Assembly (NCBI GenBank): GCA_910586855.1
Contig: CAJUJH010000001.1
Span: forward strand, 763,339-827,338
Source of the DNA: Candidatus Gastranaerophilales bacterium
GTDB lineage: Bacteria > Cyanobacteriota > Vampirovibrionia > Gastranaerophilales > Gastranaerophilaceae
Direction: 5' to 3'
DNA: 64,000 nucleotides
A program made the translations under genes and the position numbers. The notes below the pieces were generated by a model, which saw only the letters and a program-made list of their open reading frames with translations, had not been told where the DNA came from and did no database searches. This document shows, one piece after another, positions 8,945-17,527 of this stretch (within the stretch, counting starts at the first letter, position 1; the number at the start of each line of letters is the position of its first letter).

Positions 8945-9124
8945 TTATCCCATTAGTTTGCAAGGCATTAATTTTCTGATTAAGCTTGCGCAAAATCCTG
9001 TGTCCTCTTTTCTTTCAGGTTTTATAATGCTTTGAATTTCTTTTTTGATTTCTTGAGAAAGCGGGTTGTATTCTGAATAAGCCATGCTGTATTCATAATC
9101 AAATTCTAAATCTTTGTTTTCCAT
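8945..9124 (-). CDS. Small hypothetical protein, 59 aa
   Basis: ATG at 9124 preceded by AAGGA with 7-nt spacing; stop at 8947-8945. The peptide begins MENKDLEFDYEYSMAYSEY and ends in IRKLMPCKLMG. It is acidic at the start and basic at the end, with two cysteines and no membrane segment. The stop lies 1 nt from the stop of the convergent 206-aa gene. Real expression is supported by the good ribosome-binding site only; no family recognised. Confidence 0.55.
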   Translation of the reverse strand: MENKDLEFDYEYSMAYSEYNPLSQEIKKEIQSIIKPERKEDTGFCASLIRKLMPCKLMG

Positions 9125-9226
9125 AAAATATCCTTAAACTTCATCCTTATATTCTTTATTTCGTCCATGCCTTTAAAAAACTTTATACCTGCCCCTTGTT
9201 TTGTGTATTTATGTTACAATTTCCTT

Positions 9227-9742
9227 ATGAAAATCAAAACTAAAAACATTAAAGATACTGAAATTCTTGCAAAAATTTTTGCAGAGCACCTTCCTGAAAC
9301 CGGTGCTTTTGTTTCATTATTCGGTGATATCGGAGCTGGTAAAACTGCTTTTGCAAGACTTGTTTTTACATTGCTTGGTGTAAAAGAAAAAATCACAAGC
9401 CCGAGTTTTGTAATTTTAAATGAATATAAGGGTGCAAAAAATCCTGTAAATGACACAGATATGCCCATTTATCATTTTGACCTTTATCGTCTTGAAAATG
9501 AAGGCTTAGAAACTATTAAAGAAGAATTGCGCGAATATTCTAAACCGGGCGTTTTAACGTTTGTTGAATGGGCTGATTTTGGTGCAGGAGAACTACCCTA
9601 TAACAGGTTAAACATTAGTGTTTCATATGATGAAGAAGAATTTAACGATACGAGATATTATGAATTTTCTCCTGTAGGTATCGAATATGAAGAATTTACA
9701 AAAAAAATCCTGAATAGTGCAGTGGCAGAAGGGCTTATATAA
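9227..9742 (+). CDS. tsaE: tRNA threonylcarbamoyladenosine biosynthesis ATPase TsaE
   Basis: ATPase of the TsaB-TsaD-TsaE complex that makes the t6A37 modification on ANN-decoding tRNAs. The P-loop is GDIGAGKTAFARL (residues 32-44), followed by ITSPSFVILNEY, HFDLYRL and FVEWADF, all typical of TsaE. I prefer the ATG at 9227 (171 aa) over an in-frame ATG at 9167, because family members begin just before this point and TACAAT, a -10-like box, ends 8 nt upstream; the mRNA may be nearly leaderless. The stop overlaps the tsaB start (TAATG), so the two genes are coupled. Confidence 0.92.
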   Translation: MKIKTKNIKDTEILAKIFAEHLPETGAFVSLFGDIGAGKTAFARLVFTLLGVKEKITSPSFVILNEYKGAKNPVNDTDMPIYHFDLYRLENEGLETIKEELREYSKPGVLTFVEWADFGAGELPYNRLNISVSYDEEEFNDTRYYEFSPVGIEYEEFTKKILNSAVAEGLI

Positions 9743-10392
9743 TGAATATCCTAGCGTTTGATACATCCTTAAATAAAACCTATATTGCAGTTTTAAAAGA
9801 TGATACCTTTGTATCTAAAATTTATGAATCGGATGAAAAAAACTACCATAGTGCTTATTTGATTATCGGAATTAAAAATATTCTTGAAGAAAATAATTTG
9901 ACTCTTCAAGATATTGATTTATTTGCAGTAAACCACGGACCGGGAAGCTTTACGGGGATAAGAGCAGGTGTTACCGTTGCAAAAACTTTGGCTAAAGAAT
10001 TAAATAAAAATGTTATCGGTATAAATTCTTTGGATATTCTACATAAAGCCTATGAAAACCTTGAGCCTGACATTGTTTTAGATGCAAGGCGCGAACAGTT
10101 TTATTTTAAAAAAGGCGATAAAATAGAACTTATTCCCTATTGTGAAGTTTCAAATTCTATAACAAAAAATGTTATTATCACTGATTCATCAGGCTTAATA
10201 CGTCTTAGTGAATACTTAAAAGATGATTCTGCAAAAATCATTAACTATGAAGATGATAACATTGATTTATCAAAAGCACTTATTCTTCTTGCGAAAGAAA
10301 AAGCACAAAGTGTGTCAAACTTTAGCTGGAATAACTTGAATCCTGCTTATATTCAAGCTCCTCCCATACACAAAAAAGTTGCAAAAAATTAA
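9742..10392 (+). CDS. tsaB: tRNA threonylcarbamoyladenosine biosynthesis protein TsaB
   Basis: 216-residue partner and scaffold for TsaD in t6A37 synthesis. The N-terminal ASKHA-fold signature MNILAFDTSLN is followed by the diagnostic motif NHGPGSFTGIRAG (about 70-82). The C-terminal half is short and ends with a poorly conserved basic tail, as usual for TsaB. It overlaps tsaE by 1 nt. No tsaD is present in this window. It converges on the XRE gene 25 bp downstream, with no terminator-like hairpin between them. Confidence 0.92.
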   Translation: MNILAFDTSLNKTYIAVLKDDTFVSKIYESDEKNYHSAYLIIGIKNILEENNLTLQDIDLFAVNHGPGSFTGIRAGVTVAKTLAKELNKNVIGINSLDILHKAYENLEPDIVLDARREQFYFKKGDKIELIPYCEVSNSITKNVIITDSSGLIRLSEYLKDDSAKIINYEDDNIDLSKALILLAKEKAQSVSNFSWNNLNPAYIQAPPIHKKVAKN

Positions 10393-10416
10393 AACAATAA
10401 AACAAATATTAAAAAA

Positions 10417-10746
10417 TTAAACAATTGAATTTAGGTAAAGCCAGATATTTATCATTTTTTCTCTGTCTTTTTCAACAATTTTCAATTTACGATAAATTTC
10501 TTTTTTAATTTTTTCATCAGATTCAATATTTGGAAAACAAAATAAATCAGCAGGCTGAATATCAAGCGTATCAATGATTTTAGCAAAACTTTCAGAAGAT
10601 GGAAAATTCTGACCTCTTTCTATTCTGCTGTAAGAATTTGGCGAAATTCCGATTGCTTCTGATAAATATTCCTGGCTGTAACCCCTGTATTTTCTTATCT
10701 TTGCAATGTTTTCACCTACGTATTTTTTAAAATCTGTTCCGTTCAT
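10417..10746 (-). CDS. XRE-family transcriptional regulator, divergent from the glycine-rich pilin-like gene
   Basis: 109-aa helix-turn-helix protein of the Cro/CI type. The HTH spans about residues 13-67 (YSQEYLSEAIGISPNSYSRI, RGQNFPSSES), followed by a helical tail of about 35 residues (EKIKKEIYRKLKIVEKDRE) that could serve dimerisation. It is transcribed away from the 978-aa gene. The intergenic region holds a strong promoter flanked by an inverted repeat (see 10796-10838), so this protein is a good candidate for its regulator and for autoregulation. The same arrangement recurs at 51.8-55.2 kb with a different XRE protein. Confidence 0.88.
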   Translation of the reverse strand: MNGTDFKKYVGENIAKIRKYRGYSQEYLSEAIGISPNSYSRIERGQNFPSSESFAKIIDTLDIQPADLFCFPNIESDEKIKKEIYRKLKIVEKDREKMINIWLYLNSIV

Positions 10747-10795
10747 GCGCCTTGAAGCTCCATTTTAATAGTAATTTGCACACGTTCAAAAAATA

Positions 10796-10838
10796 ACGAC
10801 TTAAAAATGTTGACACTCTACTTAATAAGTCGTATTAT
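10796..10838 (+). promoter_or_regulatory. Promoter of the 978-aa gene with flanking inverted repeat
   Basis: TTGACA (10810-10815), a 17-bp spacer and TATTAT (10833-10838) make the best sigma-70-type promoter in the window. The inverted repeat ACGACTTA (10796-10803) / TAAGTCGT (10826-10833) brackets the -35 and touches the -10, a position expected for a repressor operator, presumably for the divergent XRE protein. TSS is about 10845, giving a ~100-nt leader. Confidence 0.65.
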
Positions 10839-10873
10839 TTAAATAGGTTTTAAATTTTACACATAGGCAAACT

Positions 10874-10895
10874 CTTCGAAATTTTAATATCGAAG
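10874..10895 (+). other. Hairpin in the leader of the glycine-rich gene
   Basis: CTTCGA (10874-10879) pairs with TCGAAG (10890-10895) in the 5' leader, about 55 nt before the start codon. GAAGCTGT follows here, and GAAGCTGT also occurs in the leader of the paralogue (about 52136-52143). A shared leader element is possible; role unknown. Confidence 0.3.
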
Positions 10896-10948
10896 CTGTA
10901 TGCTGGTTAAAATTACTTGTTTGTTTATCTTAAATAAAGGTTACGAAA

Positions 10949-13885
10949 ATGAAAAGTTTATCGCTTGTTCGTGCACTTTGGCGTGCACTGTTCAATTTGT
11001 CAAAAAACATGCTTAGTAGTACATTGCTTTTTAAAAGAAATCTTGCTTTTTCTCTTGTAGAAATGCTTATGGCATTGTTGGTTGCTTCATTGTTACTTGC
11101 AGCACTTGCTCCTGTAATGACAAAGAGGATGAATGAGAATATTCATATAACAGGAGAATTTACTCAAAATGGAAGTAGCGAGATAAAAGAAATATCATAT
11201 GGGGATTCTAAATACTGCAACGATATAATAAGGGATACCGAGGGTAATGAACTGTATTGCGAGGGAGAATACACTGTACCTCAGGGGTTTAAAAATATTA
11301 CGGTAACAGCAATAGGTGCTGGTGGAGGCGGAGGTACGGCGCCTACTGCTGGATATATTGAATACACAATAGCTGGCAGTACAAATAATTTTGTCACACC
11401 TTTAATGGTAAACAAATTGGAAGCTACACTTGTATCGGGTGGTGCAGGTGGAGGTGCTGGAGGACAAGTATTGACAGATGTGGACTATGTTGCTCCTGGC
11501 GAATATACCTGGAATGTTCCCCATATTGCAAAAAACAGCAATGTATTTGTTACAGCTTGTGGCGGCGGTGGCGGCGGCGGTGGAACTCCTGGAGGCGGGG
11601 TGAATAATTATACTGAATATCAATCTTCTACTGCAGCAGGTGATGGCGGCGGTGGCGGATATATTGTAAACCAGCTTGTACATTTGAATAGCGCTTCTAC
11701 TCAAAATATAATAGTAGGCGGCGGCGGTGGTGGTGGTGGAGCAGTTGCAACAGCTGAAATGGCACAAGCATATCATGGCAGCTATGGTGCTGGCGGTGGC
11801 GGTGGCGGTGATAAATGGTCTATGAGTAGTGGCATAGGTGGAAGAGGTGGGAAGGGAGGAGGAACTGGTGGGTCTTCTCGTGACTATGGAACATATATGG
11901 GTCTTGGTGGCGAAAGAGGCGATATTGCATTAACTTCAAATGCTGATGGACAAAATGGTTCATTGAATTTAAATGCATTAGGTGGAACAGGTGGCGGTGC
12001 AGGTAATGGTGGTTATGCGAGATGGGGAGAGTATACTGATAAAATGCCTGTTACTGCTCAGGGTGCTGGTGGAGGTGGTGGAAGCACTACCGGATACGGG
12101 GGCGGTGGTGGCGGAGCAGGCAGCGGTGCTGCTGGCGGTGGCGGTGGAGGAGGAGCAACTATTTTTGGTACAAGAGATAACCAGTTAGCCATGGCTCCTG
12201 GAGGCGGTGGAGGAGGAGGGGGATGTGTGGATGATGTTGACTATAATGCTTCAACTTTTACCAGAGCCTGGGAACTTATTGATGGAGTTTGGACAAAGCT
12301 TTTTGGATTATCTATACATAGTGCAGTGACGTTAGGTTCTGGCGGTGGCGGTGGCGGAGGCGGAGGAATTGGCGGTGGTAATGGCGGTAATGGTGGCAGA
12401 GCATATTTTTCATGGGGTACAGCTGGAACTCCGGGTATGGGTTATAATACTTCAACAATATTTGGAAGTGAACATTGTAATGGAGGCTTAGGTGACATTG
12501 CAGGCAATGGAAGACCAATTAAAAAAGGTGGCAATGGCAAACCCGGTGCTATGAGAATTTCATATTTAGATTATGGACCAGGCGGCTCTGGCGGTGGAGC
12601 AGGTGCTGTTGTGCCTATTCAGCCAATTAATACAATGCCAAAAGAGCTGATACAAATTAAAATAGGTGCTGGAGGATTAGGAATAAAACATGGATATCTG
12701 GATGAAAACGGCAAAATTGTAGCCCCGGTTGAGGTTCCTTATAATCCGAATATTACTACTTATATTAAAAATAAAAATAATGATAACTACCTTCTTATAA
12801 GCAATAATCCGGATGGTGGTTACGGACCTTCCACAGGATGTTCTAGCGGAGAGACTTTGGTTGTTATGCCTTGGTGTGGAAATAGAGGCTGGATGCACAA
12901 TGGTGGCTCATATCCTTCTGATAATATTTATAATAGCTTTACAGGGGATGGACACGCTGCCTATGGTCGTACTGCCGGAAACACAGATTTTATTGGAAGT
13001 AAGACTTATGCAAATAAAACAATTGGTGGAGATGGTGGCAGGGCAAAAATATTTGGGGAATTTACTTGCGAAGCTGCAAAGGGTGGAACAGCAACTTATC
13101 CTGTCGGAAAAAATGCTCAAGGTTTTGGTTGCGGCGGTGGCGGGGGATATGGATTATCGGATGGTGGTAATGGCTCAGGTGGGTATGCAAGGATTTCCTG
13201 GAATATGTATTGGGATATTGCGCTAAATAGTGGAAAGGGTGACTATAAATATGCGGACTTAGGCTCTGGAGGCGGTGGAGCATCTGGCAATACAATAACG
13301 GAAACGGTGCGTGTAAATGAAGGACAAGTAATAAAAATAAGAATAGGTGCAGGTGGTATGGGTGCAAAGGTGGTCAATAACGAAATAGTCCCTGCAACAA
13401 ATGGGGGAACAACCATATTTGGAGATGCTAATTTTATTGAAATAAGAGCAGGTGGCGGTGGAGGCGGCAAAAGTCCTGAAATACTTCAAAATGGAATATT
13501 GGCAAATGGTAAAGGCGGAGAACCCTCCAAAATATGTCATGTTGGTTCAAAAGATTACCATACTAATAAAAATAGATGCATACAAGGTACCAAAGGTAAC
13601 TCTCCTGGAGATAATAATACAAACCCATCCATAGGAGGAATAGGAGCAAATTATTCCCTTACTCTTAATAATAAAACTTATAAAGGTGCAGGAGGTATGG
13701 GTGGTATACAGACTATGGAAATAAATAACAGCAGAGGAAAAGCCCCGGAAGATGGAAGTATAGCTTCAGGCGGTGGTGGCGCAGCGCTCCTTATTTATAA
13801 CCAAATTGTAAATCTTAGTGAACTCAATAACCCTCAAGGCGGTAATGGTGCACCAGGTAAGATAATATTGCAGTTATGGGAATAA
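10949..13885 (+). CDS. Giant glycine-rich protein with type IV pilin-like N-terminus (978 aa)
   Basis: The N-terminus is a long basic leader (residues 1-33) followed by a prepilin peptidase site, LAFSLVEML. Cleavage would fall after Ala33, leaving Phe34 as the methylated first residue and Glu38 at position +5, then a hydrophobic helix to about residue 57 ending in TKRM. The rest (about 80-978) is a repetitive glycine-rich region with runs such as AGGGGG and VGGGGGGGG, interrupted by beta-type segments of the kind TVPQGFKNITVTAIG that recur several times; these resemble the Gly-rich domains of phage tail fibres. Scattered cysteines could form disulfides. It is likely a surface or pseudopilus-tip fibre or adhesin (inference). 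Residues 33-61 are identical to 49-77 of the paralogue at 52168-55173. Base composition is locally GC-richer because of Gly codons. The start has a weak AAAGG site. Confidence 0.85.
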   Translation: MKSLSLVRALWRALFNLSKNMLSSTLLFKRNLAFSLVEMLMALLVASLLLAALAPVMTKRMNENIHITGEFTQNGSSEIKEISYGDSKYCNDIIRDTEGNELYCEGEYTVPQGFKNITVTAIGAGGGGGTAPTAGYIEYTIAGSTNNFVTPLMVNKLEATLVSGGAGGGAGGQVLTDVDYVAPGEYTWNVPHIAKNSNVFVTACGGGGGGGGTPGGGVNNYTEYQSSTAAGDGGGGGYIVNQLVHLNSASTQNIIVGGGGGGGGAVATAEMAQAYHGSYGAGGGGGGDKWSMSSGIGGRGGKGGGTGGSSRDYGTYMGLGGERGDIALTSNADGQNGSLNLNALGGTGGGAGNGGYARWGEYTDKMPVTAQGAGGGGGSTTGYGGGGGGAGSGAAGGGGGGGATIFGTRDNQLAMAPGGGGGGGGCVDDVDYNASTFTRAWELIDGVWTKLFGLSIHSAVTLGSGGGGGGGGGIGGGNGGNGGRAYFSWGTAGTPGMGYNTSTIFGSEHCNGGLGDIAGNGRPIKKGGNGKPGAMRISYLDYGPGGSGGGAGAVVPIQPINTMPKELIQIKIGAGGLGIKHGYLDENGKIVAPVEVPYNPNITTYIKNKNNDNYLLISNNPDGGYGPSTGCSSGETLVVMPWCGNRGWMHNGGSYPSDNIYNSFTGDGHAAYGRTAGNTDFIGSKTYANKTIGGDGGRAKIFGEFTCEAAKGGTATYPVGKNAQGFGCGGGGGYGLSDGGNGSGGYARISWNMYWDIALNSGKGDYKYADLGSGGGGASGNTITETVRVNEGQVIKIRIGAGGMGAKVVNNEIVPATNGGTTIFGDANFIEIRAGGGGGGKSPEILQNGILANGKGGEPSKICHVGSKDYHTNKNRCIQGTKGNSPGDNNTNPSIGGIGANYSLTLNNKTYKGAGGMGGIQTMEINNSRGKAPEDGSIASGGGGAALLIYNQIVNLSELNNPQGGNGAPGKIILQLWE

Positions 13886-13933
13886 ATAATATGAACAATT
13901 AGCTGATATTTTTTTACGATAAAACAACTTTTT

Positions 13934-13972
13934 GGGTGCTGTTATTTCATGTAACCTCAGCACCCTTTTTTT
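13934..13972 (+). terminator. Rho-independent terminator of the 978-aa gene
   Basis: GGGTGCTG (13934-13941) pairs with CAGCACCC (13958-13965), followed by seven T. It lies 49 bp after the stop codon. The paralogue has an analogous terminator preceded by the same short ACAACTTTTT sequence. Confidence 0.88.
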
Positions 13973-14014
13973 ACATTTTATAAAGGATAACAAATTTTTA
14001 GAATGTTTTGCGAG

Positions 14015-15124
14015 TTACGGCAGTCTGCGGATTAGAACCACTCCGTTTGTAGAAATTTCATATGTTTCATTCACGCTTTCGGATAGCAAGCTGATTTCGC
14101 CCGTCATAACATTAATTCCCCAAGTGCCAAGGAATATATGTTCTTTATTCTTTTTATCATATGTATATGAAGCGCATATCACAATATTTTCATCACTTGC
14201 TAAAAAACCTAAAGGTTTAATATCCCATCTGTAGTGGTTTAAATTTAGCAGTTCTTTGCTAAACCAGTATTGTTTAATTGTTTCATTTAATTCATCAAAT
14301 TTTACGGCACGCCCTTCAAAATTTGCGGGTTCATCTACTGAATACTCATCAGAATTATTACCAATATTGCCGTCTGATTCAGATAAATCTTCATCTTCTA
14401 TAAAGTATACCCAGATATTTGTCTGGTAAATTCCGTTAAATTCTGAGCCTGTTTTTTCTTTTAAAAGTACTCTTTTATTATCTTTTGACCAGTCTACAAT
14501 TGTAAAAGCTGAGAAAAATGCCGTTTTTAAATCTTCATTTGTGCTTGAAATCAGCGGTTTTTTCTTTGCTCCTGAAAAAACATTTGCCTCAATTACCCGC
14601 TGCTTTTTACCCTTCATAGTATCGAGCGGATATATAAAAAATGCACTTGTTGTTTGCCTGTTTGATGGATGGTAATAGCATTCCGTGTATGCCATTAGTT
14701 TAAAATTCGGGCTTATAACCCCTTTTGAGCGGAAGTTTTTATCCATCTTTAGCTTTTCAAGATTTAACTCGCGAGACCCGGGGGTATTATTATATTTTTC
14801 AAAAAATACAGGCCATTCAAGCTTTTTTACAAGGTTTGGATTTTCTTCTTCCTTATAAGGCTCTGAAATTCTATGTTCCATCCTTATATCTGTTGCACGC
14901 TCCATCCATTCCTGAACGGTTTGCACCATAGGTTCAGCTTCTGATTCCTGCTTTTTTTCAAGCCTTTTTTGTTTATAATTGTACAAAGCATCACTCCATG
15001 GAAATTCAAATGCAAAAACCCCTTGCTGTAAAATAAAATAAGCTATGCTAAGCGCCAGTATATTTCTTGATGGAATCCAAAAAGCAGGCTTGCGGAAGAA
15101 TTTAAAAGCAGCCTTAAGACACAT
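14015..15124 (-). CDS. Hypothetical membrane-anchored protein in a two-component operon (369 aa)
   Basis: Not recognised. One N-terminal hydrophobic segment (about 23-40, ILALSIAYFILQQGVFAF) suggests a signal anchor or signal peptide; the remainder is soluble and probably extracytoplasmic. A charged region (about 50-100) is followed by beta-rich sequence. SPNFKLMAYTECYYHP, TIVDWSKDNKRVLLKEK and GFLASDENIVICASY look like propeller-blade repeats of the TolB/DPP type (weak resemblance). The ATG overlaps the stop of the response regulator by 1 nt, so it is the third gene of the operon and is probably functionally tied to that signalling pair, as a sensor accessory or output. Confidence 0.75.
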   Translation of the reverse strand: MCLKAAFKFFRKPAFWIPSRNILALSIAYFILQQGVFAFEFPWSDALYNYKQKRLEKKQESEAEPMVQTVQEWMERATDIRMEHRISEPYKEEENPNLVKKLEWPVFFEKYNNTPGSRELNLEKLKMDKNFRSKGVISPNFKLMAYTECYYHPSNRQTTSAFFIYPLDTMKGKKQRVIEANVFSGAKKKPLISSTNEDLKTAFFSAFTIVDWSKDNKRVLLKEKTGSEFNGIYQTNIWVYFIEDEDLSESDGNIGNNSDEYSVDEPANFEGRAVKFDELNETIKQYWFSKELLNLNHYRWDIKPLGFLASDENIVICASYTYDKKNKEHIFLGTWGINVMTGEISLLSESVNETYEISTNGVVLIRRLP

Positions 15125-15813
15125 TAAACAAGCCCTTCTTTTATAGCTTTTACTACGGCTTTTGTCCTGTCTTCAAGATATAATTTTTGCAAAATATTAT
15201 GCACATGTGCTTTTGTAGTTGAAATTGATATTACAAGTTTTTCTGAAATTTCCTGATTTGTAAGTCCTTCTGAAAGTAGGCTCAATACTTCAAGCTCTTT
15301 TTTTGTAAGCCCGTAAACGTTATTTTCGCTTCTTTCTTTTTTTTCTGTAATTCCGCCGTTTTGAATATTTCCAAGCACAATTCTTGCAATCATAGGGTCG
15401 AGCCATCCGGCTTTTTGACTTACGGATTTTATGGCACTTGTTAAAGTTTCAAGGTTTGAACCCTTCATAATATACCCGTCAGCCCCGGCACTTAATGCTG
15501 CAAAAACATCTTCTCTGGCTTCACGTGAAGTCAGCATTAAGATTGAAGTTTCAAGCCCTGAGTCCTTAATTTTTTTTGTTGCTTCAATGCCGTCAATTTT
15601 AGGGAGTCCGATATCCATTAAGATTACATCGGGTTTTAGGCGAAGCGCTAAATCAATAGCCTGAAGCCCGTCTTCTGCCTGCCCAAGCAAATAAAAATCG
15701 GGGTTATTTTTAATAAATAAGGCTGTACCCATTCTTGCCATTATATGGTCTTCTACAAGAAGAATTTTTATAGTATTTTCTGCTATGTTTTGGTTGATTT
15801 CCATATTCATCAT
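15124..15813 (-). CDS. NarL/LuxR-type response regulator
   Basis: 229-aa two-component regulator. The receiver domain (about 16-135) has the acidic pocket (LLVEDH), phosphoacceptor Asp67 in VILMDIGLP, and the switch residues in MLTSRE and GYIMKG. A linker is followed by a C-terminal GerE/LuxR helix-turn-helix (LTKKELEVLSLLSEG, TNQEISEKLVISISTTKAHV). It would bind DNA on phosphorylation by the kinase encoded just upstream; the kinase stop and this start overlap by 4 nt (ATGA). Targets are unknown. Confidence 0.93.
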   Translation of the reverse strand: MMNMEINQNIAENTIKILLVEDHIMARMGTALFIKNNPDFYLLGQAEDGLQAIDLALRLKPDVILMDIGLPKIDGIEATKKIKDSGLETSILMLTSREAREDVFAALSAGADGYIMKGSNLETLTSAIKSVSQKAGWLDPMIARIVLGNIQNGGITEKKERSENNVYGLTKKELEVLSLLSEGLTNQEISEKLVISISTTKAHVHNILQKLYLEDRTKAVVKAIKEGLV

Positions 15814-17378
15814 ACAGATACCTTGTTTTCAATAATTGAATTTTTTAATATAAAGCTGAAAGTACATCCTTTATCAAGCTCGCCTTTTGCATAAATAGAA
15901 CCTGTACAGCCCCCCGGTGTTTCATTATTGTGTGCTTCAATGATTTGTCTTGAAAGATAGAGCCCTAAACCAGTTGAGGTCGAACGTTTTTTGCTTGTGC
16001 CTTGAGAAAATCTGTTAAATAATTTATCTATATCTTCTTTACTTAAGCCTTCACCAAAGTCAACAATATCAACTTTAGCATCCTTATTCTCGCAAGTAAC
16101 GTTAATTTTGATATTACCGTCTTTTTTACTGTGCTTTATAGCGTTTCCAAGAAGGTTTGAAATAACTCTTCTAATTTCATTTTTATCGGCATTTATAATG
16201 GTTTCGCCCCTATTGTTATTCGGAAAGTTAAATTCAAAGTTTAAATTATCTTCAACAAGAAGGGGAGAAAGCTTTTTGGCGGTTTCTTTAATTAGTTCTT
16301 CTAAAGAAAAATGAGTCTTGCATAAGAATAATTTGCCGGATTCGTATCTGTATACTTCAAGTAAAGCATTAACAAGCCCGAGCATATCTTCTGAACTTTT
16401 TTTCATAACAGATAAAAGTTCTTTTAATTCATCACTTACGTTTCCAAGCTCGCCGTTTAAGGTAAAATCTAAAGCATTAATTGAAGCAAGCAGCGGTGTT
16501 CTAAGGTCATGTGTTAAGGTTGCAATAAAATCATCCCTTAATCTTTCATTTTCTTTCTGGAAGGTAATATCCCTTATAAGGGCAATGGTATTCTCTTCAT
16601 CATTAAGAACTACATTTGCAAGGTTTATTTCAACAGGGATTTTTCTATTATTTCTATAATCAATAATTGTATAATCCCTTAAGGTTTTTTCATCCTTTTG
16701 AAATTTTTTATTTTTTTCATTAATTATAAGTTCAAAGAAATTTTTACCTTTAAGTTCATCATTTTTATTTGTACAAAACAGTTTTTTTGCCTGCTCGTTT
16801 GCTTGCACTATTCTGTTATTTGAATCAAATAAAATTAGCGCATCTGCTAAATTTTCAAGTATCGTATTTAGTTTAATATTAGAAATATTTAAATCTTTTG
16901 TTCTCTCTTCAACTTTTTCTTCCAAAGATTTTGAATATTCATTTAATTTTTTATTTGCAATTTCAAGTTCTTCAATCTTGTTTTTTAACTGTTCTTTTAA
17001 TCTTGTTCTTTCAATACCGTTTTTGATATTTAAAATAATGTCATCATTTCCCCAGGGTTTTTCTATATATTTAAAGATGCCAAGTTCATTTATTGCCCTT
17101 ATTGCATTTTCTTTATCTGCATACCCTGTTAAAAGAATCTGGGTAGTATCGGGGTGAATCTTTTTAGCTTTTGATAAAAATTCAATACCATTCATCTTTG
17201 GCATAATGAAATCTGAAATTATAAGCTCGCATGGATTTTTTTCAATAAATTCAAGTGCCAAACTCGGGTCATTAAAGATATTTACGTTTGAAAACCCCTC
17301 AATCTTTAACAAGGTTTTAAGGGTTTTAATAACCATATCTTCATCGTCTACAATTACTATTTTACCGGTGATTAACAT
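15810..17378 (-). CDS. Sensor histidine kinase with N-terminal receiver domain and PAS domain
   Basis: 522-aa cytoplasmic kinase; no membrane segment is visible. Domains in order: receiver (about 5-122, phosphoacceptor Asp56 in ISDFIMP), coiled coil (about 125-170), PAS (about 172-275, DALILFDSNNRIVQANE), HisKA with phosphorylated His290 in THDLRTP, and HATPase with Asn412 in NLLGNAIKHSK, the G1 box DFGEGLS and the G2 box TGLGLYLSR. The receiver-first architecture means it is itself a phosphorelay target of another kinase. It is the first gene of a three-gene operon with the NarL-type regulator and a membrane-anchored protein. Start ATG at 17378. Confidence 0.92.
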   Translation of the reverse strand: MLITGKIVIVDDEDMVIKTLKTLLKIEGFSNVNIFNDPSLALEFIEKNPCELIISDFIMPKMNGIEFLSKAKKIHPDTTQILLTGYADKENAIRAINELGIFKYIEKPWGNDDIILNIKNGIERTRLKEQLKNKIEELEIANKKLNEYSKSLEEKVEERTKDLNISNIKLNTILENLADALILFDSNNRIVQANEQAKKLFCTNKNDELKGKNFFELIINEKNKKFQKDEKTLRDYTIIDYRNNRKIPVEINLANVVLNDEENTIALIRDITFQKENERLRDDFIATLTHDLRTPLLASINALDFTLNGELGNVSDELKELLSVMKKSSEDMLGLVNALLEVYRYESGKLFLCKTHFSLEELIKETAKKLSPLLVEDNLNFEFNFPNNNRGETIINADKNEIRRVISNLLGNAIKHSKKDGNIKINVTCENKDAKVDIVDFGEGLSKEDIDKLFNRFSQGTSKKRSTSTGLGLYLSRQIIEAHNNETPGGCTGSIYAKGELDKGCTFSFILKNSIIENKVSV

Positions 17379-17527
17379 ACTTACAGAATAATTTATTTTT
17401 AAGCTTTAGACAAATATTTAACAAAAATTTAAAATACTACACAAAATAGCAAGTAAATAGATTTTCATGTTTTATAGTTCTGAATGCCCAAAGTTTGATA
17501 AAAAGCTATTGGTCAATTCGGGGAAAG

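Noticed and set aside
10874..10895. tRNA-like TTCGAA sequence in the leader of the glycine-rich gene
   Set aside because: It is part of a simple hairpin; no acceptor, D or anticodon arms can be formed. No tRNA was found elsewhere either.
11402..11776. Minus-strand ORFs inside the glycine-rich gene (also 12312-12518, 13062-13367, 53381-53608 and others)
   Set aside because: They are antisense shadows of Gly codons (GGN read backwards gives Pro/Thr/Ala/His-rich nonsense) and lack start signals.
12813..13226. Plus-strand 137-codon frame within the 978-aa gene
   Set aside because: Out-of-frame shadow of the repetitive coding sequence; no ribosome-binding site and composition typical of a frame-shifted glycine repeat.
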